Positions 21,115 through 32,853 of a stretch of DNA of 64,000 bases are shown piece by piece (position 1 is the first letter of the stretch; each line of letters opens with the position of its first letter). The stretch comes from Prosthecodimorpha staleyi (GTDB lineage Bacteria; Pseudomonadota; Alphaproteobacteria; Rhizobiales; Ancalomicrobiaceae). The stretch lies in the NCBI RefSeq assembly GCF_018729455.1, contig NZ_JAHHZF010000007.1:1-64000 (forward strand), in the 5' to 3' direction. The notes beneath the pieces were generated by a model. It saw only the letters and a program-made list of their open reading frames with translations. It had not been told where the DNA came from and did no database searches. Both the position numbers and the translations under genes were made by a program.

Positions 21115-21861
21115 ATGAGCGCCGCCCCCGCCTCTACCGTCGACGATGCCGAGATCCGCCGTTTTTCGGCGATGGCCGCCGAGTGGTGGAACCCCGCCGG
21201 CAAGTTCCGCCCGCTGCACAAGTTCAACCCGGTCCGGCTCGGCTACATCAAGCAGGAGGTCTCGGCCCGCTTCGGACGCGATGCCCAGGCGCCGGATGCC
21301 TTCGCGGGGCTGAGCCTGCTCGATATCGGCTGCGGCGGCGGGCTTCTGTCCGAGCCGATGGCCCGGCTCGGTGCTTCGGTCGTCGGCGCGGACGCGTCGG
21401 AGACCAATATCGAGGTCGCCCGGCTGCATGCCGCCGAGGCCGGGCTCGCGATCGACTACCGGGCAACCACCGCGGAGGCTCTCGCAGCCTCGGGCGCGAC
21501 CTTCGACGTGGTGCTGGCCATGGAGATCGTCGAGCATGTCGCCGATGTCGGGCTGTTTGTGCGCACCGTGGCCGGCATGGTCCGGCCCGGCGGCCTGCTC
21601 ATCATGGCGACGCTCAACCGGACGCTGAAATCCTACGCCCTGGCCATCGTCGGCGCCGAATATGTCTTGCGCTGGCTACCGCGCGGCACCCACGATTGGC
21701 GCAAATTCGTGACCCCCGAAGAGCTTTCGCGTCCGATCGAAGCCGCCGGGCTCACCGTCATCGACCGGGTCGGCGTGGTCTACGACCCCCTGCGGGACCG
21801 CTGGTCGCGCAACGCCCGCGATCTCGACGTGAACTACATGCTGTTGGCCGGGCGCGACTGA
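21115..21861 (+). CDS. ubiG: ubiquinone biosynthesis O-methyltransferase UbiG
   Basis: UbiG carries out both O-methylation steps of ubiquinone synthesis using S-adenosylmethionine. The protein begins with the family signature '[19 protein letters not shown]' and '[11 protein letters not shown]'. Motif I is '[19 protein letters not shown]', and 'EIVEHVADV' and '[14 protein letters not shown]' are also characteristic. Its 248 residues are a normal length. An 'aaagga' sequence precedes ATG 21115. It follows the GH130-like gene by 112 bases on the same strand, so the two may share transcription. Confidence 0.97.
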   Translation: MSAAPASTVDDAEIRRFSAMAAEWWNPAGKFRPLHKFNPVRLGYIKQEVSARFGRDAQAPDAFAGLSLLDIGCGGGLLSEPMARLGASVVGADASETNIEVARLHAAEAGLAIDYRATTAEALAASGATFDVVLAMEIVEHVADVGLFVRTVAGMVRPGGLLIMATLNRTLKSYALAIVGAEYVLRWLPRGTHDWRKFVTPEELSRPIEAAGLTVIDRVGVVYDPLRDRWSRNARDLDVNYMLLAGRD

Positions 21862-21911
21862 ACCGCGCGCCGCCCGACGGACGGTCCCACTTCAGGCCGG
21901 CTTTGGTCGCC

Positions 21912-22505
21912 TCACGGGATCAGTTGAGTCATCGGCATCAGGATGCGCTCGCGCGCCTTGCCATCGCGCAGGGACGCAACATCACCGGTATTCGCCGCAG
22001 GCGCGCAGCGCGAGGCGGAGGGATCGCCGGAAGACAGGCAGGCGGTCTCGGCGTTCCGATCCACGATCGCCTGGCCCGCCACCTGCAGGTCGACCGGCCG
22101 GGCTCCGAAGACGCCGGCGAAACTGACCATGCCGCGCTCGGCCAGGCCCACGGTCACGGAGCGGCCGTCGGCGGCAACGGTGATGGAGGGCGTCAAGTCC
22201 GGCCGGGCCGCGAACACGACCTTCGCGGCACTGGCCTGGGCGGCGGCGACGCGTGCGGCGGGCGATCGCGACGGATCGGTGGCGAGCGTCCGGGCCGCGG
22301 CCAGCGACGCGGTGTCTGCGACATCCTGCAAGGCGATCCGCTGCGCCTGCCAGACCGCCTTGTCGACCACGTATCCCGCCAGCCCGATGATGAGCGGTGC
22401 ACAGAGCGCGAAGGTGGTCACGACATTGCCGCCCCCATGCCGCACCAGGCGAGAGACAGGGCGGATCGGCGGTTGGACGGTTCGGCATTTCCGCATGGCG
22501 CACAT
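21912..22505 (-). CDS. TadE/TadG-like protein, orphan
   Basis: The N-terminus carries the Tad-type prepilin-like signature, a charged stretch followed by 'GGGNVVTTFALCAPLIIGLA' and then 'GYVVDKAVWQAQR'. It matches the TadE/TadG-like N-terminal family, whose members are anchored by one membrane helix and act in Flp pilus assembly. The rest (about residues 50-195) would be outside the cytoplasm and has two cysteines near the C-terminus. No other tad gene is nearby, so its role in pilus biogenesis is uncertain. ATG 22505 and ATG 22496 are both possible starts, and the frame is open to 22532. Confidence 0.65.
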   Translation of the reverse strand: MCAMRKCRTVQPPIRPVSRLVRHGGGNVVTTFALCAPLIIGLAGYVVDKAVWQAQRIALQDVADTASLAAARTLATDPSRSPAARVAAAQASAAKVVFAARPDLTPSITVAADGRSVTVGLAERGMVSFAGVFGARPVDLQVAGQAIVDRNAETACLSSGDPSASRCAPAANTGDVASLRDGKARERILMPMTQLIP

Positions 22506-22710
22506 CCGTTGTTCTGACGGGTACCGTGCCACCGAAGTTCAAAGCAGTTCTTACCGAGATAGGCGCAAGTCTAATATGTTAAAATGTGAACCTGTCGACC
22601 GGATGAGCGATCCAGGATGCTCGCAATATTGCTCAAATGATCTCAAAAACGCTCTGGTTGCCGCAATCGGCCGGATCGGCAGCTGACGCGGTCGGCGCGG
22701 GCGCGGCTCA
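22506..22710. other. intergenic region with a locally A+T-rich promoter stretch
   Basis: Bases around 22540-22660 are clearly richer in A and T than the surroundings and probably contain the promoter of the TadG-like gene. No open frame is convincing. Confidence 0.4.
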
Positions 22711-22744
22711 AAAGGACGCCCCGCAACCGTCCGGGTGCGGGGCG
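22711..22744 (-). terminator. Rho-independent terminator of secA
   Basis: A perfect 9-bp inverted repeat (cgccccgca / tgcggggcg) with a 10-nt loop is followed on the minus strand by 'tccttttg'. It lies about 60 bases past the secA stop. Confidence 0.8.
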
Positions 22745-22802
22745 CTTGTCTGACATGGCGCTTGCGGGCGGGTGGCGACCGTCGCGGGCCGCTTGATCGC
22801 TG

Positions 22803-25628
<2,826 letters not shown>

Positions 25629-26009
25629 GGAGGGCCTTTCCTGACTGTCGGTCCGCGACGCCGCCGGAACGCCTGATCGGCTCCGTCCGGCGCGACCGGA
25701 AGATTTCATGGAAATGCGACCGAGGGAAAACGAAACGCGTGCCCCGGGGTCCGGAACAGCCCTCGTGCCGCCCTCGACCGGCCCTCGTTTTTCAACTCCG
25801 CGCGGCGAGCCGGCGAGAGGGGCTGGCGGGGCGCGACAGCCCGTCGCAAGACGAGCCGAAACCCGGCGCCACGGGGGGCCGCGGCAGAGATAAGTGGGGG
25901 CCTCCCTGTTGTCAACGTCACGGCTTTGCACCAATGTGCCGGCCCGAATTCACGGCCCCGCCGCAATCGGTCCCTATCGGGGCGAAGAAACCATCGAAGG
26001 ATAGTTCCG
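25629..26009. other. divergent promoter region between secA and the parvulin gene
   Basis: About 380 bases with no supportable gene. The frames here are extensions of the secA and parvulin open frames. It should contain both promoters; I could not place either with confidence. Confidence 0.45.
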
Positions 26010-26855
26010 ATGATCAAAGCGTCACGCATCGCGGTCCTGGCCGCCCTTCTGGCCTCGGCGGCCGTGATCGGATCGGCCGGATGGACGCCCGCCGCGGCCG
26101 CGGAGGACAAGAAGATCGCGACCGTCGACGGCAAGCCGATCACGGAGTCCGACCTTGCCGCCGTGATGGCCGAGATGTCGCAGCAGTTTGCCCAGTTGCC
26201 GGAACCGGCCCGCCGCCGCGCCGCGCTCGACCGCCTGATCGACATCCAGATCCTCGCCGGTCAGGCCGACAAGGACGGCCTCGGCGCGTCGGACGAATTC
26301 AAGAAGCGGCTGGAGAACCTGCGGCAGCGTCTGCTGATCAACGAATTCGTGAAGATCAAGGTCGACGGCTCCGTCACTGACGCCGATGTGAAGGCGGCCT
26401 ACGACAAGTATGTCGGCGGCACCACCCCGCCGGAGGAGACCCGCGCCCGCCACATCCTGGTCAAGACCAAGGAAGAGGCCGACGCGATTATCGCCGACAT
26501 CGCCAAGGGCGGCGATTTCGCCAAGATCGCGGCCGACAAGTCGCAGGATCCGGGCTCGGCCAAGGAAGGCGGCGATCTCGGCTATTTCGGCGCCGGCGAA
26601 ATGGTCGCCGAGTTCGACAAGGCCGTGCAGGAGCTGAAGCCGGGCGAGTTCACCAAGACCCCGGTGCAGACCCAATTCGGCTTTCACGTCATCCGTGTCG
26701 AGGACAAGCGCAAGCAGAAGGTACCGAGCCTCGACGAGGTCAAGGACCAGCTCCGCCAGCAGGTCGTCCAGGAGAAGTTCTCCGAAGCGCTCACCCAGCT
26801 GAAGAAGACCGCGAAGGTCGAAATCGACGAGACCGCGCTCGGCGCGAAGAAGTGA
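26010..26855 (+). CDS. exported parvulin-type peptidyl-prolyl isomerase
   Basis: A periplasmic folding factor of the PrsA/SurA-like type. A signal peptide occupies residues 1-30, ending 'AAAAED'. A SurA-N-like helical part follows (about 35-140). The parvulin domain (about 145-240) opens 'ETRARHILVKTKEEADAI' and includes 'GGDLGYFGAGEMVAEFD' and 'VQTQFGFHVIRVED', with the conserved His residues in place. ATG 26010 is preceded by 'gaagga'. The protein has 281 residues. It is divergent from secA, so export machinery and a periplasmic foldase are neighbours. A terminator follows. Confidence 0.93.
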   Translation: MIKASRIAVLAALLASAAVIGSAGWTPAAAAEDKKIATVDGKPITESDLAAVMAEMSQQFAQLPEPARRRAALDRLIDIQILAGQADKDGLGASDEFKKRLENLRQRLLINEFVKIKVDGSVTDADVKAAYDKYVGGTTPPEETRARHILVKTKEEADAIIADIAKGGDFAKIAADKSQDPGSAKEGGDLGYFGAGEMVAEFDKAVQELKPGEFTKTPVQTQFGFHVIRVEDKRKQKVPSLDEVKDQLRQQVVQEKFSEALTQLKKTAKVEIDETALGAKK

Positions 26856-26882
26856 TCTGACCGCCCGGCCGCGGGCGCTTCG

Positions 26883-26920
26883 AGCCGGCGTCACGGACAT
26901 CCCCGCGGCGCCGGCTTTTT
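26883..26920 (+). terminator. Rho-independent terminator of the parvulin gene
   Basis: An 8-bp inverted repeat (agccggcg / cgccggct) is followed directly by a T run (ttttt). It lies 28 bases beyond the stop codon. Confidence 0.8.
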
Positions 26921-26942
26921 CGTGGGCGCGGGGGCCCCGGGC

Positions 26943-27563
26943 TCAGAACCGCGTCCGCGCTTTCAGGGCCGCCGCCAAAGTGCCGTCGTCGAGATAGTCG
27001 AGTTCCCCGCCGACCGGCACGCCATGGGCCAGCCGGGTCACCGTCACGTCGATCCCGTCGGCCTTAAGACCGGCGATCTCGCCGGTGATGTAATGCGCGG
27101 TCGTCTGGCCCTCGACGGTGGCGTTGACCGCGAGGATGACCTCCCCGACGCGGCCCGAGCGGCAGCGTTCGATCAGGCCGCGAATGTTCAGGTCGTCCGG
27201 GCCGATGCCGTCGAGCGGCGACATCACCCCGCCGAGCACGTGATAGCGCGCCGCCATCGCGCCGGCCCGCTCCAGGGCCCAGAGATCGGACACGTCCTCG
27301 ACCACCACGATCGTGCTCTCGTCGCGGCGCGGATCGCGGCAGATCGAACAGGGATCGACGGTGTCGACATTGCCGCAGACCGTGCACACGCCGACCTTTT
27401 CGTTGACCTCAGTGCAGGCGCGCGCCAGCGGGGCCAGCAGGGTTTCCTTGCGCTTCACGAGCGCCAGGGCGGCCCGCCGCGCCGAACGCGGCCCGAGCCC
27501 GGGCAGCTTGCCGAGCAGCTGGATCAGACGCTCGATCTCGGGCCCGGCGATGGATTTCGACAT
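26943..27563 (-). CDS. recR: recombination mediator RecR
   Basis: RecR acts with RecF and RecO in loading RecA at gaps. The helix-hairpin-helix segment '[19 protein letters not shown]' is followed by the four-cysteine zinc finger in '[18 protein letters not shown]'. The Toprim domain begins '[17 protein letters not shown]'. '[19 protein letters not shown]' is also typical. The length of 206 residues is normal. It belongs to the dnaX-ebfC-recR neighbourhood, but a short plus-strand gene candidate separates it from ebfC here. Confidence 0.97.
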   Translation of the reverse strand: MSKSIAGPEIERLIQLLGKLPGLGPRSARRAALALVKRKETLLAPLARACTEVNEKVGVCTVCGNVDTVDPCSICRDPRRDESTIVVVEDVSDLWALERAGAMAARYHVLGGVMSPLDGIGPDDLNIRGLIERCRSGRVGEVILAVNATVEGQTTAHYITGEIAGLKADGIDVTVTRLAHGVPVGGELDYLDDGTLAAALKARTRF

Positions 27564-27702
27564 GGGAATGGGCCTCGTCGGCGGGGAGCCGCAATTCCTC
27601 CCCGGAAATTTCCAGATTGCCTAGACTTTGAACGATCCGCGCAAGTCGGGATTCACGGATGCCGTCCAACGATCCGCCGCAGAACAGGGGGCGAGAAGCG
27701 GC

Positions 27703-27879
27703 ATGACCAGCGTGGACAAGGCGCAGCGGAAGCATTTCATCGATCTCGGCGGCAACACGCGTCTCGATCGCCAGGCCACCGAGACCCGCAAGGAAGACAA
27801 GGAGAAGGTCGTCGAGAAGGAGGTCACCAAGGCCCCGATCACCTCCGGCCTCGGTCGCGTGCTCGACCGCACCGTCTGA
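27703..27879 (+). CDS. small hypothetical protein between ebfC and recR
   Basis: The 58-residue product is highly charged, with a Lys/Glu-rich centre ('ETRKEDKEKVVEKEVTK') and a C-terminus 'APITSGLGRVLDRTV'. It would be soluble and helical. The start ATG 27703 has a purine-rich 'gggggcgagaag' upstream; the frame could also start at TTG 27628. I recognise no family. It lies on the opposite strand between two genes that normally form one operon, so it either interrupts that operon or is spurious. Coding potential is supported only by its unusual lack of arginine-rich noise. Confidence 0.4.
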   Translation: MTSVDKAQRKHFIDLGGNTRLDRQATETRKEDKEKVVEKEVTKAPITSGLGRVLDRTV

Positions 27880-27942
27880 CCGCCCCAGGTTCCGAAACCC
27901 AAACCCTTCGAGCCGGCCGGCACGCGCGAGCCCGGGCCGGCG

Positions 27943-28263
27943 TCAGAACGGCAGCTTGAAACCGGCCGGCAGGCCGAGACCGCCGGTCAGTTCGGCCATC
28001 TTGGCGGCGATCGCCGCTTCCGCCTTGGCGTTCGCGTCGCGATGCGCCGCGACGATCAGATCCTCAAGGATTTCCGCGTCGTCCGGCTTCAGCAGCGACG
28101 GGTCGATCTTGACCGAGCGCATCTCGCCCTTGCCGGAGACCGTGACGGTGACGAGGCCCGCACCGGAGGCGCCGGACACCTCGATCGTGGCCAGTTCGTC
28201 CTGCAGGCCCGCCATCCGCGCCTGCATGTCCTTGGCCTGCTTCATCATCTTCAGGAAGTCCAT
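27943..28263 (-). CDS. ebfC: YbaB/EbfC family nucleoid-associated protein
   Basis: A 106-residue DNA-binding protein that forms dimers and coats DNA. It starts '[20 protein letters not shown]' and contains the conserved '[20 protein letters not shown]' and '[18 protein letters not shown]' segments. A GAGGAG Shine-Dalgarno sequence precedes ATG 28263. It follows dnaX by 61 bases on the same strand, the classical dnaX-ebfC order. Confidence 0.95.
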   Translation of the reverse strand: MDFLKMMKQAKDMQARMAGLQDELATIEVSGASGAGLVTVTVSGKGEMRSVKIDPSLLKPDDAEILEDLIVAAHRDANAKAEAAIAAKMAELTGGLGLPAGFKLPF

Positions 28264-28324
28264 CGGAGCTCCTCGGGTTGGGGGTGTTCATGGAATCTGG
28301 GGTGCAGGCGGCCGTTTGCGACCG

Positions 28325-30376
28325 TCAATCGTCCGGCGCCCAGCCCGGATCGTCCATGTCGACCGGTGCCGTGTAGGCGTCCGCCGGCAAATCCTCCGAC
28401 CCGGCCGGCAGGATCGGCGCGCCCGCCGCCGCCGCGGCCTCCTCTTCGGCCGTCTTGTGGACGCGCACGTCGACGATCATGGCGCCGGGGAAGCGCTTCA
28501 GCACGGCGGCAACCAGCGGATCGGCGCGGGCGTCGGTGACCAGCCGGTTGCGGGCCGCCTCGCGCTCCTCGGCGACCGTCGCCCCGCCGGTCTCGCGCGA
28601 GATGGCGATCATCCAGCGCCGGCCGGTCCAGTCGCCGAGCTTGCGACCCAGTTCCTGGGCCAGATCCTTCGCCGCCTCGGGGGTCGGCGAGAACTCGATC
28701 CGCCCGTCCTCGACGCGTACCGGCCGCAGCTGCCGCTCGATGGCGAGTTTCAGCCGGATGTCGCGCTTCTCGGCGGCGAGCGCGGCGATGTCCTCGAGAC
28801 TGTTGAGCGGGCGCGTGTCGCCGGCGGGCGCGGTGGCGGCGGGTACCGGGGAAGGGGAAGGGGAAGGGGACGGTTGTACGGCAGACGCGCGCGGCTCCTC
28901 CCACGGGGCCGCCGGAGACGGGACCGCGGCGGCCTGGGCGCCGGCTGGCGCCGCGGATGCCATGGCGGCCGACGAGGCGACCAACCGGGGTGCGGCGCGC
29001 GGTTCGCCCGAGGCGGTCGGCGCCCCCGGCATGGCGCCGCCGCCCGGTCCCTGCGAGCCGCCGGCCATGCGAGGAGGGCCACCGGCCCCACCGCCCGCAC
29101 CCGACAGGCCGCCACCGGACGGACCCGGTGACGGGCCTCCGGAGCCACCGGCGTCGCGCAATAGCTTCAGCGCCTCGTCGGGGGTCGGCAGGTCGGCCGC
29201 ATAGGCGAGCCGGACGATCACCATCTCGGCCGCCGCCAGCGGCTTCGGCGCCGTCTTGACCTCGTCGAAGCCCTTGAGCAGCATCTGCCAGGCGCGCCCG
29301 AGCACCCGGAGCGACAGGCCCTCGGCATAGTCGCGGCCGCGCGTCACCTCCGCCTCGGTCGCCGCGCCGTCCTCGGCCGCACCGGGCACCAGCTTCAGCC
29401 GTGTGACGAAATGGGTGAATTCGGCGAGATCGGCGATCACCGTCGCCGGGTCGGCGCCGACCGCATACTGCGCCTCGAGTTCCTGCAGCGCCGCCGCCAC
29501 GTCGCCGCGCATGACCTGGCCGAACAGGTCGATCACCCGGGTGCGGTCGGCGAGGCCGAGCATCTCGCGGATCTGGTCGGCGGTGATCTGCCCCTCGCCA
29601 TGGGCGATGGCCTGGTCGAGCAGCGACAGGCTGTCGCGCACCGAGCCCTCCGCGGCGCGCGCGACCAGGCGCAGCGCCTCGTCCTCGATCCCGACCCGCT
29701 CGGCCTCGGCGATCCGGCGCAGATGGGCGGTCAGCACGCCGGCCTCGATGCGGCGCAGGTCGAAGCGCTGGCAGCGCGACAGGATGGTCACCGGCACCTT
29801 GCGGATCTCGGTCGTCGCGAAGATGAACTTCACATGCTCGGGCGGTTCCTCCAGGGTCTTCAGGAGACCGTTGAAGGCCGCATTGGACAGCATGTGGACC
29901 TCGTCCACGATATAGACCTTCATCCGCGCCGTGGCCGGCTTGTAGCGCACCGCCTCGATGATCTCGCGGATGTCCTCGATGCCGGTATGCGAGGCGGCGT
30001 CCATCTCCATCACGTCGACATGCCGGCCCTCCATGATGGCCTGGCAATGCACGCCGGCCACCGGCATGTGGATGGTCGGCTTGTCGATCTGTCCGGGGAT
30101 CTCGTAGTTGAGCGCGCGGGCCAGGATGCGGGCGGTGGTGGTCTTGCCGACGCCGCGCACGCCGGTCAGCATGTAGGCCTGCGCGATCCGGCCGATCTCG
30201 AAGGCGTTCGAGAGCGTGCGCACCATCGGCTCCTGGCCGATCAGGTCGTCGAAGCTCTGTGGGCGATACTTGCGGGCGAGCACCCGGTAGGCGCCGGATT
30301 TCGCGGCGCCCGGCTTCGCCGCATCGGTCGGCCCGGCGGTCTCGGGCAGGCTGTCGGTCGGGAAGAGACCGTCCAT
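28325..30376 (-). CDS. dnaX: DNA polymerase III subunit tau/gamma
   Basis: DnaX is the ATPase of the clamp loader and tethers the replicase. The AAA+ core has 'RKYRPQSFDDLIGQEPMV', Walker A 'GVRGVGKTTTARILARALN', Walker B 'VYIVDEVHMLS' and 'TTEIRKVPVTILSRCQRFDL'. The zinc module is reduced: only one Cys remains in 'IHMPVAGVHCQAIMEGRHVD', a pattern I associate with alphaproteobacterial DnaX. A Pro/Gly/Ala-rich linker (about residues 400-520) precedes the tau C-terminal domain, rich in 'FSPTPEAAKDLAQELGRKL'. The length of 683 residues suits full-length tau. The SRP RNA gene lies just upstream. Confidence 0.96.
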   Translation of the reverse strand: MDGLFPTDSLPETAGPTDAAKPGAAKSGAYRVLARKYRPQSFDDLIGQEPMVRTLSNAFEIGRIAQAYMLTGVRGVGKTTTARILARALNYEIPGQIDKPTIHMPVAGVHCQAIMEGRHVDVMEMDAASHTGIEDIREIIEAVRYKPATARMKVYIVDEVHMLSNAAFNGLLKTLEEPPEHVKFIFATTEIRKVPVTILSRCQRFDLRRIEAGVLTAHLRRIAEAERVGIEDEALRLVARAAEGSVRDSLSLLDQAIAHGEGQITADQIREMLGLADRTRVIDLFGQVMRGDVAAALQELEAQYAVGADPATVIADLAEFTHFVTRLKLVPGAAEDGAATEAEVTRGRDYAEGLSLRVLGRAWQMLLKGFDEVKTAPKPLAAAEMVIVRLAYAADLPTPDEALKLLRDAGGSGGPSPGPSGGGLSGAGGGAGGPPRMAGGSQGPGGGAMPGAPTASGEPRAAPRLVASSAAMASAAPAGAQAAAVPSPAAPWEEPRASAVQPSPSPSPSPVPAATAPAGDTRPLNSLEDIAALAAEKRDIRLKLAIERQLRPVRVEDGRIEFSPTPEAAKDLAQELGRKLGDWTGRRWMIAISRETGGATVAEEREAARNRLVTDARADPLVAAVLKRFPGAMIVDVRVHKTAEEEAAAAAGAPILPAGSEDLPADAYTAPVDMDDPGWAPDD

Positions 30377-30470
30377 GCGGCACCCGCGCGTTCAGCGGAA
30401 CCGGCGCTCGGCCGGTTCCGGCCGGCCGCCGCTCGGCGGGCGACCTCAAATCGTGACACCCCAAAATCGA

Positions 30471-30579
30471 GGCGGTGGGAGGCCGGACGATGACCCGTGC
30501 CCGACCCGCCTTGGCTGCTTCCTTCCGGACCTGACCAGATCGACGAGTGGCGACGTCCACCGCCGACCTCCCGGGGTCC
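30471..30579 (-). ncRNA. ffs: signal recognition particle RNA, small bacterial type
   Basis: On the minus strand the conserved apical loop sequence 'ggtcaggtccggaaggaagc' is present (around 30535-30515). Complementary arms flank it: 'ggcggtgg' near 30565-30557 pairs with 'ccaccgcc' near 30480-30473. This is the 4.5S-type SRP RNA, which binds Ffh for co-translational targeting. It sits immediately upstream of dnaX, a usual location in Alphaproteobacteria. The exact ends are estimated from the stem. Confidence 0.92.
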
Positions 30580-30712
30580 TCATATCATGGATTGACCGGC
30601 GACTTGCAAGGGCTACATCTCGACCCGGCCGCTCCCTGGCGATCGGCCGCCCCGCCATCCACAGAACCGGCCTTCCGCGACAGGCCCGGTCGCCAGCCCG
30701 ACAGGACCCGCC

Positions 30713-31120
30713 ATGACCGGCTTCACGCTCGATCCCCGCCTCGATGCCGACACGCTGCCGATCTGCGACCTGCCGCTCTCGTCGGTGCGTCTGCTGACCG
30801 ATGCCAATTATCCCTGGGTCGTGCTGGTGCCGCGCCAGCCGGACCTGGTCGAAATCGTCGATCTGTCCCGCCACGACCAGGGCTGGCTGTGGGACGAGAT
30901 CGCGCGGGTCTCCACCGCCCTGAGAACGATCACCGGCTGCGACAAGCTCAACGTCGCCGCCCTCGGCAATGTCGTCGCCCAACTCCATGTCCATGTCATC
31001 GCCCGATTCCGGACCGACCCGGCCTGGCCGGCACCGGTCTGGGGCAAGGTCGAGCGCCGCCCCTACGATCCGGCCGAACGCGACCGCCTGATCGCGGCGT
31101 TGCGCGCGGCCCTGGCCTGA
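30713..31120 (+). CDS. HIT domain protein (histidine triad hydrolase)
   Basis: A 135-residue nucleotide-binding protein with the histidine triad in 'NVVAQLHVHVIARF', close to the consensus HxHxHxx although the third His is replaced by 'A-R'. The N-terminal half 'ICDLPLSSVRLLTDANYPWV' is typical of alphaproteobacterial HIT proteins. It probably hydrolyses a nucleoside phosphoramidate or dinucleotide. It is 135 bases upstream of nudC on the same strand, so both may form a small nucleotide-metabolism unit. Confidence 0.85.
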   Translation: MTGFTLDPRLDADTLPICDLPLSSVRLLTDANYPWVVLVPRQPDLVEIVDLSRHDQGWLWDEIARVSTALRTITGCDKLNVAALGNVVAQLHVHVIARFRTDPAWPAPVWGKVERRPYDPAERDRLIAALRAALA

Positions 31121-31255
31121 CGGCCCCCGATCCCCGGGGCGGAGCCGGTATCCCCTGCCCGGCCGCCTCCCCGCTCCGGCCGCCGCTCGCCATCCGACCC
31201 ACGTTCGACCCGGACGGCCGAACGATCCCCCCGAACAGCGTGCCACGAGGCCTTC

Positions 31256-32239
31256 ATGCCGTTTCCGTTTTTCGCCGACGAGCCCTCCGCCCGGGTCGGC
31301 TTCGCCGGCAACCGTCTCGACCGCCTGTCGGAGAAGCGCGGCGATGCGGACTGGTTCGCCCGCCAGCTGGCGGTGCCGGACGCCCGCTTCGTCCTCTATT
31401 CCGGCGACCGACCGGTGGTGTCGCTGCGCGATCCCGGCCGGCTCACCGCCGCCCATGACCGGGTCGTCGCCGACAGGCTCGGCGCCGATCTGGCCGCCCC
31501 TGTTCTCCTCGGCTTCGATAGCGGGGCCGACATCGCCACCGACCTGCCCGGCGCGACCCCCTGGTTCGCCGCCGAAACCCGGCTGCCGCCCGAGGCGATC
31601 GAGGCCGAGGGTCGCGAGGGCGGGCCGTTCAAGCTGATCGACCTGCGCTCGCTGGCCCTGCAGGGCGCTTTGCCGGCCCACGAGATGGGGGCGATCGCGC
31701 AGGCCCGCTCGCTGCTCGGCTGGCACGAATCGCACCGCTTCTGCTCGCGCTGCGGCCAGCCCTCGCGACCCGCCGCCGCCGGCTACCGGCGCGACTGCCC
31801 GGCCTGCGGCGCGCAGCATTTCCCGCGCACCGATCCGGTCGCGATCATGATGGTCACCGATGGCGAGAACTGCCTGCTCGGCCGGCAGGCGCGCTTCGCC
31901 CCCGGCATGTATTCGTGCCTCGCCGGCTTCATCGAGCCGGGCGAGACGATCGAGGCCGCGGTGCGGCGGGAGACCTGGGAGGAGGCCGGCATCGAGGTCG
32001 GCCGCGTCACCTACCATGCCAGCCAGCCCTGGCCGATGGTCTCCACCCTGATGATCGGCTGTCTCGCCGAGGCGGTCACCACCGAGATTCGCCGCGACGA
32101 GGAAGAACTGGAGGATTGCCGCTGGTTCTCCCGTGCCGAGACCCGCGCCATGCTCGACCGTACCCATCCGGACGGCCTCTTCGCCGCCAACCCCTATGCC
32201 ATCGCCTGGCACCTGGTCCGGGCCTGGGCAGGCGCGTGA
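31256..32239 (+). CDS. nudC: NAD(+) diphosphatase / NAD-capped RNA decapping hydrolase
   Basis: NudC cleaves NADH or NAD to NMN and AMP and can remove NAD caps from RNA. An N-terminal domain (about 1-150) precedes a zinc ribbon with four cysteines, 'CSRCGQPS' and 'CPACGAQ'. The Nudix box is intact: 'GFIEPGETIEAAVRRETWEE' followed by AG. The NADH-specificity array appears as 'SQPWPMVSTLMIG', where the usual Phe is Met. 'HFPRTDPVAIMMV' is also characteristic. The length of 327 residues is normal. The start ATG 31256 is preceded by 'cgaggcc'. Confidence 0.95.
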   Translation: MPFPFFADEPSARVGFAGNRLDRLSEKRGDADWFARQLAVPDARFVLYSGDRPVVSLRDPGRLTAAHDRVVADRLGADLAAPVLLGFDSGADIATDLPGATPWFAAETRLPPEAIEAEGREGGPFKLIDLRSLALQGALPAHEMGAIAQARSLLGWHESHRFCSRCGQPSRPAAAGYRRDCPACGAQHFPRTDPVAIMMVTDGENCLLGRQARFAPGMYSCLAGFIEPGETIEAAVRRETWEEAGIEVGRVTYHASQPWPMVSTLMIGCLAEAVTTEIRRDEEELEDCRWFSRAETRAMLDRTHPDGLFAANPYAIAWHLVRAWAGA

Positions 32240-32424
32240 CCGGGGGCGTTGGGCTCGCGGTTAAGACCCCGGATGATCGCGGATCGGCGCACGGCTTGCT
32301 GGCGCGAATCCGCCGGATCGCCGGCGGCCGTCCTTCGACACCGTCTCTTCGACGCGATTCCGCCCCGATCGCCCGGAATGCGGTCCGCACGGGCGATCGG
32401 ACGGGAACCGCAGGCCGGCACCGG

Positions 32425-32530
32425 CTAGAGCATCATCCGATCTGAGTGGATCGGATGATGCTCTGCATGTTTTTGTTTGCGCAAGCTTTCTCCGATCAGA
32501 GCGAGCCGCTCTGATCGGACCTTGCTCTAG
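32425..32530. repeat. interspersed palindromic repeat, family A copy 2
   Basis: This roughly 106-bp element begins 'ctagagcatcatccgatc' and ends 'ggaccttgctctag', so its ends are inverted copies of each other (ctagag / ctctag). It contains two internal hairpins: 'catcatccgatc...gatcggatgatg' and 'ctccgatcagagcg...cgctctgatcgga'. It is better preserved than copy 1 at 3617-3721. It lies in the gap of about 610 bases (32240-32853) between nudC and the secreted-protein gene, where no other feature is supported. Confidence 0.85.
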
Positions 32531-32853
32531 GGCGACCCGCGTTCCGGGCAAAAGGCGCGGCTGCCGAGACGCGGGACCGGCCGACGATTCCCTGCCAGGC
32601 CCCGGCGTCAACATCTTGTCATTTGCCGATAACTCGATGTGTGCCTAGCCTAACGTCACCGGGACAAGAACGAGACACCCGGTCCGAGCGGGGCCAAGCC
32701 TGCCGTGGAGCCGACGATCGCGCAGACCGGCAACCGTCCGATGGCGCAGCGTCGAGTTCCGAGTTTTCGGGGGCAGGCCGGTCGACCGTGGCCATCGCCA
32801 TGCCACCCGCGGACCGAGCGGGCCCTCCACTCGCGCATGCCATGGAGGGAAGC

